Source: Rhizorhabdus wittichii RW1
Lineage (GTDB): Bacteria > Pseudomonadota > Alphaproteobacteria > Sphingomonadales > Sphingomonadaceae
DNA: 64,000 nt
Direction of reading: 5' to 3'
Assembly: GCA_000016765.1 (NCBI GenBank)
Contig: CP000699.1
Coordinates: forward strand, 434,001 to 498,000
The translations under genes were made by a program, and so were the position numbers. Below, piece by piece: positions 28,519 to 40,137 of the stretch (the stretch's first letter is position 1; the number at the start of each line of letters is the position of its first letter). The notes beneath the pieces are model-generated. The model had not been told where the DNA came from. It was given only the letters and a program-made list of their open reading frames with translations, and did not search any database.

Positions 28519-28928
28519 CGGCCGTTTCGATCATCCTGCTGCACGCCATGGCCTTGACTTCGACGGCAGCGACGCCGTCGGAATGCGAGCGATCCATAGC
28601 GAAATTGGCTACAGCCGCAGCGCCAGCTACGCGGATCGTGGCGACGTTCACGGGAACGCAGCGTTCTCTGCTGCCGCTGGATGAGGCAAGCAGTTCGCAG
28701 GCGGAAGCCGGTCGACCGATCGAGCCGACCTTGTTTCCGATCGGCGCGGACAGTTTCGTGCTGACCATACAATTTCGTCCGCAGAACTGGGGTACAAGCC
28801 AGAGTGCGGCATTCGCCGAATCGATTTGCTCTGTTGGACTATCGGGCGGCGGCCGCTTCAACGGCGTGATGTCTTTCGTCGGCGGTCGCATGACCGACGC
28901 GGAGTTCGCTAGAATTCCGGAGCGCTGA
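28515..28928 (+). CDS. Hypothetical secreted protein between carA and carB
   Basis: A 137-residue frame starting with GTG, overlapping the carA stop by 4 bases. The N-terminus (about 1-18) is hydrophobic and ends near STAATP, like a signal peptide. The rest has two cysteines, SECERS (about 23-28) and AESICSVGL (about 101-109), that could form a disulfide, and an Arg/Gly-rich end. I recognise no family. Codon and base use are slightly less GC-rich than in the neighbours. It may be a recent insertion or a poorly conserved secreted protein. Confidence 0.6.
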   Translation: MTAVSIILLHAMALTSTAATPSECERSIAKLATAAAPATRIVATFTGTQRSLLPLDEASSSQAEAGRPIEPTLFPIGADSFVLTIQFRPQNWGTSQSAAFAESICSVGLSGGGRFNGVMSFVGGRMTDAEFARIPER

Positions 28929-29001
28929 TGACCAGTCGAACCGACATTTCGATGCTCATCGTCGGCGGCCCCGGCCGTCTCGGTCAACCGGAGGCCCGCG
29001 C

Positions 29002-29364
29002 ATGACCCTTCCCGCGATTGATCCGCAGCGCCTGGAGGAGGAGTGTGAGGCCGACGCCGAGGTGCTTGCCAATCTCCGCGAAAATGGCGACCAGCCCGAA
29101 CTGGTCCGCCCCGTCGACGTGAGCTTCCGCGGCAGCCCCGAGGCACTGGTGCGGCTGACCGACCGGGCCGAGGAGTTCGGCTTCGAGTATATCGAGATCG
29201 AGGAAGGCGAGGATGGCGAACCCTGCCTGTTCCTCGCCAAGGACCAGGCGGCCGATGCCGCTTCGATAAAAGAGCTAACCATCACCTGCCTGCAGATCGA
29301 GCAGATCTTCGGGGTCGAATATGACGGGTGGGGTTGCGAGTTGCAGGATGGAAAAACCGAATAA
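29002..29364 (+). CDS. RraB-family RNase E inhibitor-like protein
   Basis: A 120-residue acidic protein whose layout and closing motif ([15 protein letters not shown], about 98-112) match RraB, a protein that binds RNase E and changes which transcripts it cuts. Other conserved pieces are [20 protein letters not shown] and a Glu-rich loop. GGAGG lies before the ATG. The stop overlaps the carB ATG (TAATG), a strong sign of coupled translation. Whether it regulates RNase E here is not shown. Confidence 0.8.
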   Translation: MTLPAIDPQRLEEECEADAEVLANLRENGDQPELVRPVDVSFRGSPEALVRLTDRAEEFGFEYIEIEEGEDGEPCLFLAKDQAADAASIKELTITCLQIEQIFGVEYDGWGCELQDGKTE

Positions 29365-32300
29365 TGCCCAAGCGCACTGATATCTCCTCCATCCTCATTA
29401 TCGGCGCGGGTCCGATCGTCATCGGTCAGGCCTGCGAGTTCGACTATTCGGGAACGCAGGCCTGCAAGGCGCTGCGCGAGGAAGGCTATCGCATCGTCCT
29501 CGTCAACTCGAACCCCGCCACGATCATGACCGATCCGGAGATGGCGGACGCGACCTATGTCGAGCCGATCACGCCCGAGATCGTCGCCCGGATCATCGAG
29601 AAGGAGCGGCCCGACGCCGTCCTGCCGACGATGGGCGGGCAGACCGCGCTCAACACCGCGCTGGCGCTGTTCAACGACGGTACGCTGGAGAAATATGGCT
29701 GCCAGATGATCGGCGCCGACGCCGAGGCGATCGACAAGGCCGAGGACCGGCTGAAGTTCCGCCAGGCGATGGACAAGATCGGCCTGGAAAGCCCGCGCTC
29801 GGACGTCGCCCACACGCTCGACGAGGCGCTGCGCGTGCTCGACTATGTCGGCCTGCCGGCGATCATCCGCCCCAGCTTCACCATGGGCGGCACCGGCGGC
29901 GGCATCGCCTACAACAAGGACGAGTTCGTCAAGATCGTCACCGGCGGTCTCGACGCGTCGCCGACCACCGAGGTGCTGATCGAGGAATCGGTGCTCGGCT
30001 GGAAGGAATATGAGATGGAGGTCGTGCGCGATCGCGCCGACAACTGCATCATCATCTGCTCGATCGAGAATGTCGATCCGATGGGCGTCCACACGGGCGA
30101 TTCCATCACCGTCGCGCCGGCGCTGACGCTGACCGACAAGGAATATCAGATCATGCGCAACGCCTCGATCGCGGTGCTGCGCGAGATCGGCGTCGAGACC
30201 GGCGGGTCGAACGTCCAGTTCGCGGTCAACCCGGCTGACGGCCGCCTGGTCGTGATCGAGATGAACCCCCGCGTGTCGCGCTCCTCGGCGCTGGCGTCGA
30301 AGGCGACCGGCTTCCCGATCGCCAAGGTCGCCGCCAAGCTGGCGGTCGGCTACACGCTCGACGAGATCATGAACGACATCACCGGCGCAACGCCGGCCTC
30401 GTTCGAGCCGACGATCGACTATGTCGTCACCAAGATACCGCGCTTCGCCTTCGAGAAGTTCAAGGGCGCCGAGCCGCTGCTGTCGACCGCGATGAAGTCG
30501 GTCGGCGAGACGATGGCGATCGGCCGCAACATCCATGAATCGATGCAGAAGGCGCTGCGCGGCCTGGAGACCGGCCTCGCCGGCTTCAACGTGGTCGAGA
30601 ACCTGAAGGGCGCGGCCCGCTCGGTGATCGAGGAGGAACTGGCGCGGCCGACGCCGGACCGGCTGCTCGTCGCGGCGCAGGCGCTGCGCGAGGGCTTCTC
30701 GGTCGACGACATCCACCGCATCGCCAAGTACGAACCCTGGTTCCTCGATCGGCTCGCCGAGATCGTCGCGGCCGAGGAGGAAGTGTGCCGCGAAGGGCTG
30801 CCGCAGGACGCGGCCGGCATGCGCCGGCTCAAGGCGATGGGCTTCTCCGACAAGCGGCTCGCCTGGCTGGCGCTGCAATCGGCCAACCTGGCGGGCATGG
30901 CGCGCGAACAGGCGCGCGGCTCGGGCATCGTCCATGACGCGGCCAAGGCGATGACCGGCGGCATCACCGAGAAGGAGGTGCGCGCGCACCGCCACAAGCT
31001 GGGCGTCCGCCCGGTGTTCAAGCGGATCGACACCTGCGCGGCCGAGTTCGAGGCGAAGACGCCCTACATGTACTCGACCTACGAGGCGCCGAGCTTCGGC
31101 GAGCCCGAGTGCGAGAGCAACCCGAGCGACCGCGAGAAGATCGTCATCCTCGGCGGCGGCCCGAACCGGATCGGGCAGGGGATCGAGTTCGATTATTGCT
31201 GCTGCCACGCCTGCTTCGCGCTGGCCGACGCCGGCTATGAGACGATCATGGTCAACTGCAACCCGGAGACGGTGTCGACCGACTATGACACGTCGGATCG
31301 CCTCTATTTCGAGCCGCTGACCGCCGAGGACGTGCTGGAGATCCTGCATGTCGAACAGTCGAAGGGCACGCTCAAGGGCGTGATCGTCCAGTTCGGCGGG
31401 CAGACCCCGCTCAAGCTGGCGCAGGAACTGGAGGATGCGGGCATCCCGATCCTCGGCACCAGCCCCGACGCGATCGACCTGGCCGAGGACCGCGAGCGCT
31501 TCGCCGCGCTGGTCGGCGAGCTCGGCCTCAGCCAGCCGCGCAACGGCATCGCCCGCAGCCGCGAGGAGGCGCTGGCCGTCGCCGAGCGGGTCGGCTATCC
31601 GGTGCTGATGCGGCCCTCCTACGTGCTCGGCGGCCGCGCGATGGAGATCGTCGAGGATCCGTCACAGCTCGATCAGTATATCAGCACTGCGGTGCAAGTA
31701 TCTGGCGATTCACCAGTTTTGATCGACCAGTATCTGCGCGACGCGATCGAGGTCGACGTCGACGCGATCTGCGACGGCGACGATGTCGTGGTCGCGGGCG
31801 TGCTCCAGCATATCGAGGAAGCGGGGGTCCATTCGGGCGACAGCGCCTGCACCCTGCCGCCCTACAGCCTGCCGAAGGAGATCATCGCCGAGATCGAGCG
31901 GCAGACCGACGCGCTGGCCCGCGCGCTCAAGGTGCGCGGCCTGATGAACGTCCAATATGCGGTCAAGGACGGCGAGGTCTACCTGATCGAGGTCAACCCG
32001 CGCGCCAGCCGCACCGTGCCGTTCGTCGCCAAGGCGATCGGCCAGCCGATCGCCAAGATCGCGGCGCGGGTGATGGCGGGCGAGCGCCTCAAGGCGCTGC
32101 CGCGCATCCGGCTCGACGTCGACTATATCGCCGTCAAGGAAGCCGTCTTCCCGTTCGCGCGCTTCCCCGGGGTCGATCCGGTGTTAAGCCCGGAAATGAA
32201 ATCTACCGGCGAAGTCATGGGAATCGATAGTGATTTTGCCACGGCCTTCGCCAAGGCGCAGCTCGGCGCGGGAACCAGGCTGCCGCTCGGCGGCACCGCC

Positions 32301-32696
32301 TTCGTCTCGGTCAAGGACAGCGACAAGGGGCATATCCTGCCGGCCGTGCGGCAACTCATCGCGATGGACTTCACCATTCTCGCGACCAGCGGCACCGCGA
32401 CCTTCCTGCGCGAGCAGGGGCTGGAGGTGGAGACCGTGCTCAAGAAGCGCGAGGGGCGGCCGAACATCGTCGACCGGATCGTCGACGGCGACGTCGACCT
32501 GATCTTCAACACGACCGAAGGCTGGCAGTCGCTGCTGGATTCGAAGGCGATCCGGACGTCGGCGCTCTACGGCCGCGTTCCCTACTTCACCACGGCGGCG
32601 GCCAGCGTCGCCGCGGCGCAGGCGATCGGGGCGTTGCGGGAGCGGAAGCTTGAAGTGCGCGCGCTTCAATCCTATTATTCTCATTCGCACGCCTGA
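29364..32696 (+). CDS. carB: Carbamoyl-phosphate synthase large subunit
   Basis: Makes carbamoyl phosphate from bicarbonate, ammonia and two ATP. The 1110-residue protein shows the duplicated ATP-grasp synthetase halves: [20 protein letters not shown] near the start and [20 protein letters not shown] near 595, with [13 protein letters not shown] and [14 protein letters not shown] as the glycine loops. It ends in an MGS-like allosteric domain (about 955-1100). The ATG at 29364 overlaps the RraB-family stop by one base. A longer upstream start is rejected because it lies inside that gene. Confidence 0.98.
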   Translation: MPKRTDISSILIIGAGPIVIGQACEFDYSGTQACKALREEGYRIVLVNSNPATIMTDPEMADATYVEPITPEIVARIIEKERPDAVLPTMGGQTALNTALALFNDGTLEKYGCQMIGADAEAIDKAEDRLKFRQAMDKIGLESPRSDVAHTLDEALRVLDYVGLPAIIRPSFTMGGTGGGIAYNKDEFVKIVTGGLDASPTTEVLIEESVLGWKEYEMEVVRDRADNCIIICSIENVDPMGVHTGDSITVAPALTLTDKEYQIMRNASIAVLREIGVETGGSNVQFAVNPADGRLVVIEMNPRVSRSSALASKATGFPIAKVAAKLAVGYTLDEIMNDITGATPASFEPTIDYVVTKIPRFAFEKFKGAEPLLSTAMKSVGETMAIGRNIHESMQKALRGLETGLAGFNVVENLKGAARSVIEEELARPTPDRLLVAAQALREGFSVDDIHRIAKYEPWFLDRLAEIVAAEEEVCREGLPQDAAGMRRLKAMGFSDKRLAWLALQSANLAGMAREQARGSGIVHDAAKAMTGGITEKEVRAHRHKLGVRPVFKRIDTCAAEFEAKTPYMYSTYEAPSFGEPECESNPSDREKIVILGGGPNRIGQGIEFDYCCCHACFALADAGYETIMVNCNPETVSTDYDTSDRLYFEPLTAEDVLEILHVEQSKGTLKGVIVQFGGQTPLKLAQELEDAGIPILGTSPDAIDLAEDRERFAALVGELGLSQPRNGIARSREEALAVAERVGYPVLMRPSYVLGGRAMEIVEDPSQLDQYISTAVQVSGDSPVLIDQYLRDAIEVDVDAICDGDDVVVAGVLQHIEEAGVHSGDSACTLPPYSLPKEIIAEIERQTDALARALKVRGLMNVQYAVKDGEVYLIEVNPRASRTVPFVAKAIGQPIAKIAARVMAGERLKALPRIRLDVDYIAVKEAVFPFARFPGVDPVLSPEMKSTGEVMGIDSDFATAFAKAQLGAGTRLPLGGTAFVSVKDSDKGHILPAVRQLIAMDFTILATSGTATFLREQGLEVETVLKKREGRPNIVDRIVDGDVDLIFNTTEGWQSLLDSKAIRTSALYGRVPYFTTAAASVAAAQAIGALRERKLEVRALQSYYSHSHA

Positions 32697-32779
32697 TCCC
32701 CACATGGCAGGAGTTCAGGGCGGGCGACCCGGCCGGGGTCGTCCGGGGACGTTGGTTTTGACGAAGGGGTTGTTGGACG

Positions 32780-33256
32780 ATGGCGAGCATTGAGAAGCTG
32801 CCGATGCTGGCGGAAGGGCAGAAGATGCTCACCGAGGAGCTTGCCCGTCTCAAAGCCGAACGGCCGCTGATCATCGATGCGATCGAGGAAGCTCGTGCGC
32901 ATGGCGATCTTTCGGAAAATGCCGAATATCACGCCGCCAAGGAGCGTCAGGGCCAGATCGAGGCGTCGATCGCCGACATCGAGGACCGGCTGAGCCGCGC
33001 CCAGGTGATCGATCCGAGCATGTTGTCGGGCGACAAGATCGTGTTCGGCGCGACCGTCACGCTGCTCGACGACGACGAGAAGCCGGTCAGGTACCAGATC
33101 GTCGGCCAGACCGAGGCGGACGCCAAGACCGGCAAGATCTCCTACAACTCGCCGCTCGGCCGCGCGCTGATCGGCAAGAAGGTCGACGACGAGGTCGAGG
33201 TCACGGTGCCGTCGGGCGACCGCTTCTACCTCGTCTCCAAGATCGAGTTCATCTGA
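32780..33256 (+). CDS. greA: Transcription elongation factor GreA
   Basis: Rescues backtracked RNA polymerase by stimulating cleavage of the transcript 3' end. The 158-residue product has the N-terminal coiled-coil (about 12-75, with [17 protein letters not shown]; the acidic tip is Asp and Glu in DLSENAEY) and a C-terminal FKBP-like domain ending [17 protein letters not shown]. It is 83 bases after carB and 17 bases before the rhomboid gene, which may be read from the same transcript. Confidence 0.97.
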
Positions 33257-33273
33257 GCGCTTCCGGGGCGCCG

Positions 33274-33903
33274 GTGCGGTTGCCGCCCAGCCGCTGCACC
33301 AACGCGATCGCCATCGGCACGACGGCGATCTACCTGCTGCTCGTCCTGCTCGGGTGGAGCGACGCGGCCGACATCGCGGGCGGCTTCGTTCCCGCGCGGC
33401 TGACCGGCATGGAGATACCGGGGGCGCTGCCCGCCTGGATCACGCCGCTGACCGCGACGCTGCTCCATGGCGGCATGCTGCACCTCGGCTTCAACATGCT
33501 GATGCTGGTCTTCTGCGGACGCATGGTCGAGGCGGTGATCGGGCCGCTGGGGCTGGCGATCCTCTACGTCGTCGGCGCCTACGCCGCGGCGGGCATGCAG
33601 TTCCTCGTCAATCCGGCCGACGGGGCCCCGATGATCGGCGCGAGCGGCGCGATCTCCGCGCTGTTCGCGGGCTATGCGCTGCTGTTCGGCCGCCCGCGCG
33701 GCTTCGCCAGCCATCCGACGCTGGGCGTCGCGATCAACACCCTGTGGCTGGCGGCGGCCTGGATCGGCGTCCAGTTCCTGATGGGCTTCGCCTTCGCCGA
33801 CTATGGCATGGCGATTGCCACCGGCGCGCATGTCGGCGGCTTCCTCGCCGGGTTGCTGCTGATCCGCCCGCTGCTGGCGTGGCGGCGGCGATCGCTCCCT
33901 TAG
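33274..33903 (+). CDS. Rhomboid-family intramembrane serine protease
   Basis: A 209-residue membrane protein with about six helices. The catalytic Ser124 is in GASGAIS and the catalytic His186 in GAHVGGF. The oxyanion-side H-x4-H-x3-N pattern (His65, His70, Asn74) is intact, so it is probably an active protease cleaving transmembrane substrates. It starts with GTG 17 bases after greA. It is followed at once by a REP doublet. Substrate unknown. Confidence 0.92.
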   Translation: MRLPPSRCTNAIAIGTTAIYLLLVLLGWSDAADIAGGFVPARLTGMEIPGALPAWITPLTATLLHGGMLHLGFNMLMLVFCGRMVEAVIGPLGLAILYVVGAYAAAGMQFLVNPADGAPMIGASGAISALFAGYALLFGRPRGFASHPTLGVAINTLWLAAAWIGVQFLMGFAFADYGMAIATGAHVGGFLAGLLLIRPLLAWRRRSLP

Positions 33904-33905
33904 GC

Positions 33906-34006
33906 AACCCCGTCATGCCGGCGGAGGCCGGCATCTCAGGCGGTGAGGAGGCGAGGCTGAGGCAGGAGACGCCCGAGATCCCGGCCTCCGCCGGGATGAC
34001 GGGTTG
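33906..34006. repeat. REP-type doublet
   Basis: A long imperfect inverted repeat: AACCCCGTCATGCCGGCGGA at the left and its near-complement ending GGGATGACGGGTT at the right, about 38 bases apart. Each arm holds its own GC hairpin. It shares the GTCAT outer end with the elements at 1-80, 22181 and 59359, and separates the convergent rhomboid and DUF4170 genes. Confidence 0.88.
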
Positions 34007-34011
34007 GACGA

Positions 34012-34227
34012 TCAGCCCAGCTCGGGTTCGAGCAGCTTGTGGAGATGGACGACGACATATCTCATCTCGGCATCGTCGACCGTCCGCTGCGCCGCGCCGC
34101 GCCACGCCTTCTCGGCGCTCTTATAGTCCTGATAGAAACCGACGACGTCGATCTGGGAGAGGTCCTCGAAATCGAGGCCCTGGGGGTCCTTGACGCGACC
34201 GCCGAACACCAGGTGGATCTTGCTCAT
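34012..34227 (-). CDS. DUF4170 domain protein
   Basis: A 71-residue protein. The ATG at 34227 (MSKIHLVFGGRV) has GGAG 9 bases upstream; a longer frame to 34272 is not favoured. It contains PQGLDFEDLSQIDVVGFYQD and KAWRGAAQRTVDDAEMRYVV, as in the short DUF4170 family found in Alphaproteobacteria. No catalytic motif is visible and the function is unknown. It follows the mlaC gene on the same strand after a probable terminator. Confidence 0.85.
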   Translation of the reverse strand: MSKIHLVFGGRVKDPQGLDFEDLSQIDVVGFYQDYKSAEKAWRGAAQRTVDDAEMRYVVVHLHKLLEPELG

Positions 34228-34283
34228 GCGAATACTCCGTTGATCGTCCCGCGGGACGAAACCTGGCACCATCTCCTGACGAA

Positions 34284-34316
34284 GAAGGGCGGTTCAGGAT
34301 AATCCCGAACCGCCTT
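34284..34316 (-). terminator. Probable terminator after mlaC
   Basis: On the minus strand the stem GGCGGTTC/GAACCGCC (34288-34295 with 34307-34314) is followed by CTTCTTC. The stem is strong but the T-tract is weak. It is placed about 50 bases after the mlaC stop. Confidence 0.5.
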
Positions 34317-34363
34317 CCGTTCCTTCACTATTTTTCGTGACGGCCGCCGGGCCGCCGGAAAGA

Positions 34364-34960
34364 TCAGCCGCGCGCTTTCATCATTGCGATCAGGCCGTCA
34401 ATGCCTTTTCGCTGGATGATGGCGTCGAAGTCCTGCCCCTGGGTCACCGCCAGGTTGATGTTGGCGACGGTCAGGTTGGTCACCTTGAACGCGCCACCGA
34501 CCTTGGCGACCGACCAGACCGCGCTGATCGGCTGCGCGCCCGGCTTCTGCACCTGGGTCACGACGTTGAAGCCGCTGCCTGCGGGCGCGGTGCGGATCAC
34601 CTTCATCGACGCATTGGCATAATCGTAGAGATTGTCCGAATAGGTGCCGATGATGAAGTTCGGGATGGCGGCCTTGTAGGCGGCCTTCTGCTGCGGGGTG
34701 ATCTGGTTGTTCCAGCGGCGGATCAGCCGCTCGCCGATCGCGTCGATCGCGAAATGCTGCGACAGCAGCTCGCGGAACTTGGCGCGGACGGTGGTCTTGT
34801 TGCCGGTCTTGAGCACGGCGAAGGCCTCTGTGCCCAGCGACGAGATGAAGGCCGCGGCATCCTGGTTGGCGACGACCGCGGCCTGCGCGGAGGCGACCGG
34901 GGCGGCGAGGGCCGTGCCGGCCAGCATCAGCGCGGCGGTGATCTTGGTGAATCCGTTCAT
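34364..34960 (-). CDS. mlaC: MlaC/Ttg2D family phospholipid-binding periplasmic protein
   Basis: A 198-residue periplasmic protein with a signal peptide (TKITAALMLAGTALA, ending near AQA) and the Tol-Tol-Ttg2 domain that carries phospholipids between membranes in the Mla pathway. AFISSLGTEAFAVL, FRELLSQHFAIDAIGERLI and IGTYSDNLYDYANASMKV match the family. The start at 34960 gives the signal peptide; an ATG further upstream is less likely. No mlaF, mlaE or mlaD gene is nearby, so it is an isolated copy. Hopanoid-lipid systems use similar proteins (HpnM). Confidence 0.85.
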   Translation of the reverse strand: MNGFTKITAALMLAGTALAAPVASAQAAVVANQDAAAFISSLGTEAFAVLKTGNKTTVRAKFRELLSQHFAIDAIGERLIRRWNNQITPQQKAAYKAAIPNFIIGTYSDNLYDYANASMKVIRTAPAGSGFNVVTQVQKPGAQPISAVWSVAKVGGAFKVTNLTVANINLAVTQGQDFDAIIQRKGIDGLIAMMKARG

Positions 34961-35061
34961 TATCCTGTTCTTCTCCATCGGCGCGCACGACAACGCGCCC
35001 TTGCCAGTCGATTAGCGGCCGGGCGATGAACCCCGATTGAACCGTGACGCCCCGGAAACGC

Positions 35062-35493
35062 TCAGGAGCGGACCGCGCCCACCGCCGCGGTGCCGGCGCT
35101 CTCGGCGGCCTTGGCGAGCGAGTCGATCAATTTGCCGACCTGCTTGCCCGCCGCGTCGCTGCTGATGCCGAGCTCGCCCAGCTTCGCCTGTCCGGCGTCG
35201 CGCGCGGCGCTGACCGCGTCCTTGGCGCGGTCGTTGATCGCGCCGCCGATCGAGCCGAGCAGTTCCTCCTCCTGTCGGGTGCGGGGCAGCAGCGCGCCGA
35301 TCGCCGCGCCGACCGCGAGGCCGCCGAGCAGCGCCGCCACCGGGAAGCTCTCGACGCCCTCGGCCGCCCTGCGCCCCGCGGTGCGCGCGGCCTCGCCGCC
35401 GGTCCGGATCTTCTCGCCGGCATAGTCGCCCGCGCGGGCCGCGCGCTGCTTGATGCCGACTCCGGCCGCTTCGGCCTTGCTCTTGATGGTCAT
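35062..35493 (-). CDS. YtxH/DUF883-like small membrane protein
   Basis: A 143-residue alanine-rich protein. A basic amphipathic N-terminus (KSKAEAAGVGIKQRAARAG) is followed by one hydrophobic segment with glycines (VAALLGGLAVGAAIGALL, about 52-69) and an Ala/Asp/Lys helix to the end. This layout recalls YtxH or DUF883 stress proteins. It overlaps the stop-start junction of the holin-like gene (ATGA) and is the last of a three-gene run, similar to E. coli yqjD-yqjE-yqjK in type though not in order. Confidence 0.65.
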   Translation of the reverse strand: MTIKSKAEAAGVGIKQRAARAGDYAGEKIRTGGEAARTAGRRAAEGVESFPVAALLGGLAVGAAIGALLPRTRQEEELLGSIGGAINDRAKDAVSAARDAGQAKLGELGISSDAAGKQVGKLIDSLAKAAESAGTAAVGAVRS

Positions 35494-36230
35494 GCGCTCG
35501 TCTCCTCATCGTCGCGGGCCGACGGCGGCTGCCGCCGGTCGCTGCTGAAACTCGTCGGCCCGCTTCGGGTTGCACGGGCGATGCCGCGGGCGATCCGATA
35601 GAGCGGCGGACGCAGCACCAGCATCACCAGCGCGGCGACCGCCAGCGCGGCGCGGCCGGGGCGACGCCGGATCGCGTCGATCGCCTTATGGCTCATTTCC
35701 TGCGCCTGATCGACGACGATCTCGGCTAGGTCGGCGACCAGCGCCTGGGGATGGAGCCGCGCCTGCGCCTCGCCCACCGTCTCGACAAGCTGGTTGCGGG
35801 CGTCCTGCGACCGCCGCCGGACCCGTTCGAACAGCTCGTCGATCGGGCTGGGATGCACGGGGGCGATGCCGTCCGCCTCATCGTCGTCGTCGGCATCCTC
35901 GACCACCAGCATCAGCTTGCGGACGCCGATCCGGATCAGCAGCACCGCCACGCCGACGCCGAGCAGCACCGAGACCGCGGCCCCGCCGAGCCGGCCGATC
36001 CACGGCGTCAGGACGAAGGACAGGGTGACGAGGAAGGTCACCGCCGCCGCCTGGCCCATGATCGCGCCGATCAGGCAGAGCAGGGCGCCGGTCCGCGCCC
36101 GGCCGATGCGGCGGTAGAAGTCGGTCCGGAACAGGGCGAGCTCGGCCTTGGCGAGCGCGCGGCCGTCCTCGATCAGCCGCGCCATCAGCGCGCCGAGCGG
36201 CTCCTGTTCCTCTGGGCGCCCCGCCGTCAA
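35490..36230 (-). CDS. Phage holin family (YqjE/holin-X-like) membrane protein
   Basis: A 246-residue protein with a short N-terminal helix (ALMARLIEDGRALAKAELAL), two adjacent membrane segments (about 46-72 and 80-102), an acidic hinge (VEDADDDDEADG), a long charged helix and a final hydrophobic stretch (about 195-212). The N-terminal part matches the Holin-X/YqjE-type family, which in free-living bacteria is an envelope or stress protein rather than phage lysis. It overlaps the 35062 gene by 4 bases and starts 3 bases after the 36234 gene. Confidence 0.75.
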   Translation of the reverse strand: MTAGRPEEQEPLGALMARLIEDGRALAKAELALFRTDFYRRIGRARTGALLCLIGAIMGQAAAVTFLVTLSFVLTPWIGRLGGAAVSVLLGVGVAVLLIRIGVRKLMLVVEDADDDDEADGIAPVHPSPIDELFERVRRRSQDARNQLVETVGEAQARLHPQALVADLAEIVVDQAQEMSHKAIDAIRRRPGRAALAVAALVMLVLRPPLYRIARGIARATRSGPTSFSSDRRQPPSARDDEETSA

Positions 36231-36233
36231 GGA

Positions 36234-38271
<2,038 letters not shown>

Positions 38272-38281
38272 GGCTGGTTGA

Positions 38282-38408
38282 TCCTCCCCGAGCTTGCTCG
38301 GGGAGGGGGACCGCCGTAGGCGGTGGAGGGGTGCCGCGCAGCGGCGTCTGCGCCGCCGCCCCCTCCACCATCCTTCGGATGGTCCCCCTCCCCATAAAAT
38401 GGGGAGGA
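38282..38408. repeat. Composite G/C palindrome between eno and purH
   Basis: Nested hairpins: CCTCCCCGAGC-TT-GCTCGGGGAGG at the left (38283-38306); outer arms GGGGAGGGGGACC (38300-38312) with GGTCCCCCTCCCC (38381-38393); inner arms GGTGGAGGGG with CCCCTCCACC; and ATCC-TTC-GGAT. It could end eno transcription, but lacks a T-run. It is richer than the REP doublets and resembles the DUF559-flanking units in composition. Confidence 0.85.
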
Positions 38409-38480
38409 AGCTTGCTGGCATTTCGTGTCGGCTTCGCCTAACCGGCGTCGAACAGCCGCCACCCTCGACAGGATCGCATC

Positions 38481-40082
38481 ATGAAGACCCCGACCACGCC
38501 CGCCCCCGACAAAGTCGCCATCAAGCGCGCGCTGCTGTCGGTCTCCGACAAGAGCGGGCTGGTCGAGCTGGGCCGGGCGCTGGCGGGGTGGGGCGTCGAA
38601 CTGGTCTCGACCGGCGGCACCGCCAAGGCGCTGCGCGACGCCGGGCTCGACGTGAAGGACATCTCCGACATCACCGGCTTCCCGGAGATGATGGACGGGC
38701 GGGTCAAGACGCTGCACCCGATGGTCCATGGCGGCCTACTCAGCGTCCGCGACGATCCCGAACATGCGAAAGCGATGACCGATCACGGCATCGGCGCGAT
38801 CGACCTCGTGGTGGTCAACCTCTATCCCTTCGCGCAGACCGTCGCGAAGGGCGCCGGCCGCGACGAGATCATCGAGAATATCGACATCGGCGGACCGTCG
38901 ATGGTCCGCTCGGCGGCCAAGAACCACGCCTATGTGACGATCGCGACCGATCCGGCCGACTATGCCGAGATCATCGCCAGCGGCGGCACGACCGACTTCG
39001 CGCTGCGCAAGCGCTTCGCCGCCAAGGCGTTCGCCGCGACCGCGACCTATGATGCGATGATCTCCTCCTGGTTCGCCCATGCCGACCAGGGCCAGTTCTT
39101 CCCGGAGGCGCTCTCCATCCCGGTCCGCAAGGCCGAGGAGCTGCGCTACGGCGAGAACCCCCACCAGCAGGCGGCGCTCTACCTGCCGGTCGGCCCGTCC
39201 GCGCGCGGCATCGCCCAGGCGACCCAGGTGCAGGGCAAGGAGCTGAGCTACAACAATTACAACGACGCCGACGCCGCGCTCGAACTGGTCAGCGAATTCC
39301 GCGACGGCCCGCCGACCGTCGTCATCGTCAAGCATGCCAACCCCTGCGGCGTCGCCAGCGCCGACACGCTGATCGAGGCCTATGAGGCGGCGCTCGCCTG
39401 CGACAGCGTCTCGGCCTTCGGCGGCATCATCGCGGTCAACCGGCCGCTCGACGGCAAGACCGCCGAGGCGATCAGCGGCATCTTCACCGAGGTCGTCGCC
39501 GCGCCCGACGCCGACGACGACGCCAAGGCGGTGTTCGCGAAGAAGAAGAACCTCCGCCTGCTGCTGACCGGCGAACTTCCCGATCCGGCGCGCGCTGGCA
39601 TGACGATGAAGAGCATCGCCGGCGGCGTCCTGCTCCAGTCACGCGACAATGGCCGGATCGGCCTCGACGATCTCAAGGTGGTGACGAAGCGCGCGCCGAC
39701 CGATCAGGAGCTCAAGGACTGCCTGTTCGCCTGGACGGTCGCCAAGCACGTCAAGTCGAACGCGATCGTCTACGCCAGGGGCGGATCGACCGCCGGCGTC
39801 GGCGCCGGCCAGATGAACCGGCTCGAATCGGCGCGCATCGCCGCCTGGAAGGCGAAGGACGCCGCCGAGAAGGCGGGCTGGGCGACGCCGCGCACGATCG
39901 GCTCGGCGGTCGCGTCGGATGCCTTCTTCCCCTTCGCCGACGGCCTGCTGGCGGCGGTCGAGGCCGGGGCGACGGCGGTGATCCAGCCGGGCGGATCGAT
40001 CCGCGATGCCGAGGTGATCGCGGCGGCGGACGAGGCCGGGCTCGCGATGGTCTTCACGGGCATGCGCCATTTCCGGCATTGA
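38481..40082 (+). CDS. purH: Bifunctional AICAR transformylase/IMP cyclohydrolase
   Basis: Performs the last two steps of IMP synthesis. The 533-residue protein has an N-terminal MGS-like IMP cyclohydrolase domain (about 13-145; [35 protein letters not shown]) and a C-terminal AICAR formyltransferase with KHANPCGVA (about 283-291), where the Lys-His pair is catalytic, and [10 protein letters not shown] near the end. AGGA lies before the ATG. It completes the purine theme with purS/purQ 20 kb away but is not linked to them. Confidence 0.98.
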   Translation: MKTPTTPAPDKVAIKRALLSVSDKSGLVELGRALAGWGVELVSTGGTAKALRDAGLDVKDISDITGFPEMMDGRVKTLHPMVHGGLLSVRDDPEHAKAMTDHGIGAIDLVVVNLYPFAQTVAKGAGRDEIIENIDIGGPSMVRSAAKNHAYVTIATDPADYAEIIASGGTTDFALRKRFAAKAFAATATYDAMISSWFAHADQGQFFPEALSIPVRKAEELRYGENPHQQAALYLPVGPSARGIAQATQVQGKELSYNNYNDADAALELVSEFRDGPPTVVIVKHANPCGVASADTLIEAYEAALACDSVSAFGGIIAVNRPLDGKTAEAISGIFTEVVAAPDADDDAKAVFAKKKNLRLLLTGELPDPARAGMTMKSIAGGVLLQSRDNGRIGLDDLKVVTKRAPTDQELKDCLFAWTVAKHVKSNAIVYARGGSTAGVGAGQMNRLESARIAAWKAKDAAEKAGWATPRTIGSAVASDAFFPFADGLLAAVEAGATAVIQPGGSIRDAEVIAAADEAGLAMVFTGMRHFRH

Positions 40083-40137
40083 TCGCTGACGGCGCTTCCG
40101 CATTAAGGAGCAGCAGGACAAAGGGGGACGGGCTGAC

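Noticed and set aside
28956-31349. A 797-residue minus-strand open frame opposite carB
   Set aside because: Antisense to a textbook carB; its composition is the typical shadow of GC-rich codons.
34284-34316. The hairpin as a strong terminator
   Set aside because: Kept only as a probable terminator because the T-tract is weak.
35490-36230. Prophage lysis gene
   Set aside because: The holin-like protein lies in a YqjD/YqjE-type stress operon with no other phage gene nearby.
38282-38408. CRISPR array
   Set aside because: The units are nested palindromes of unequal length without regular spacers or cas genes.
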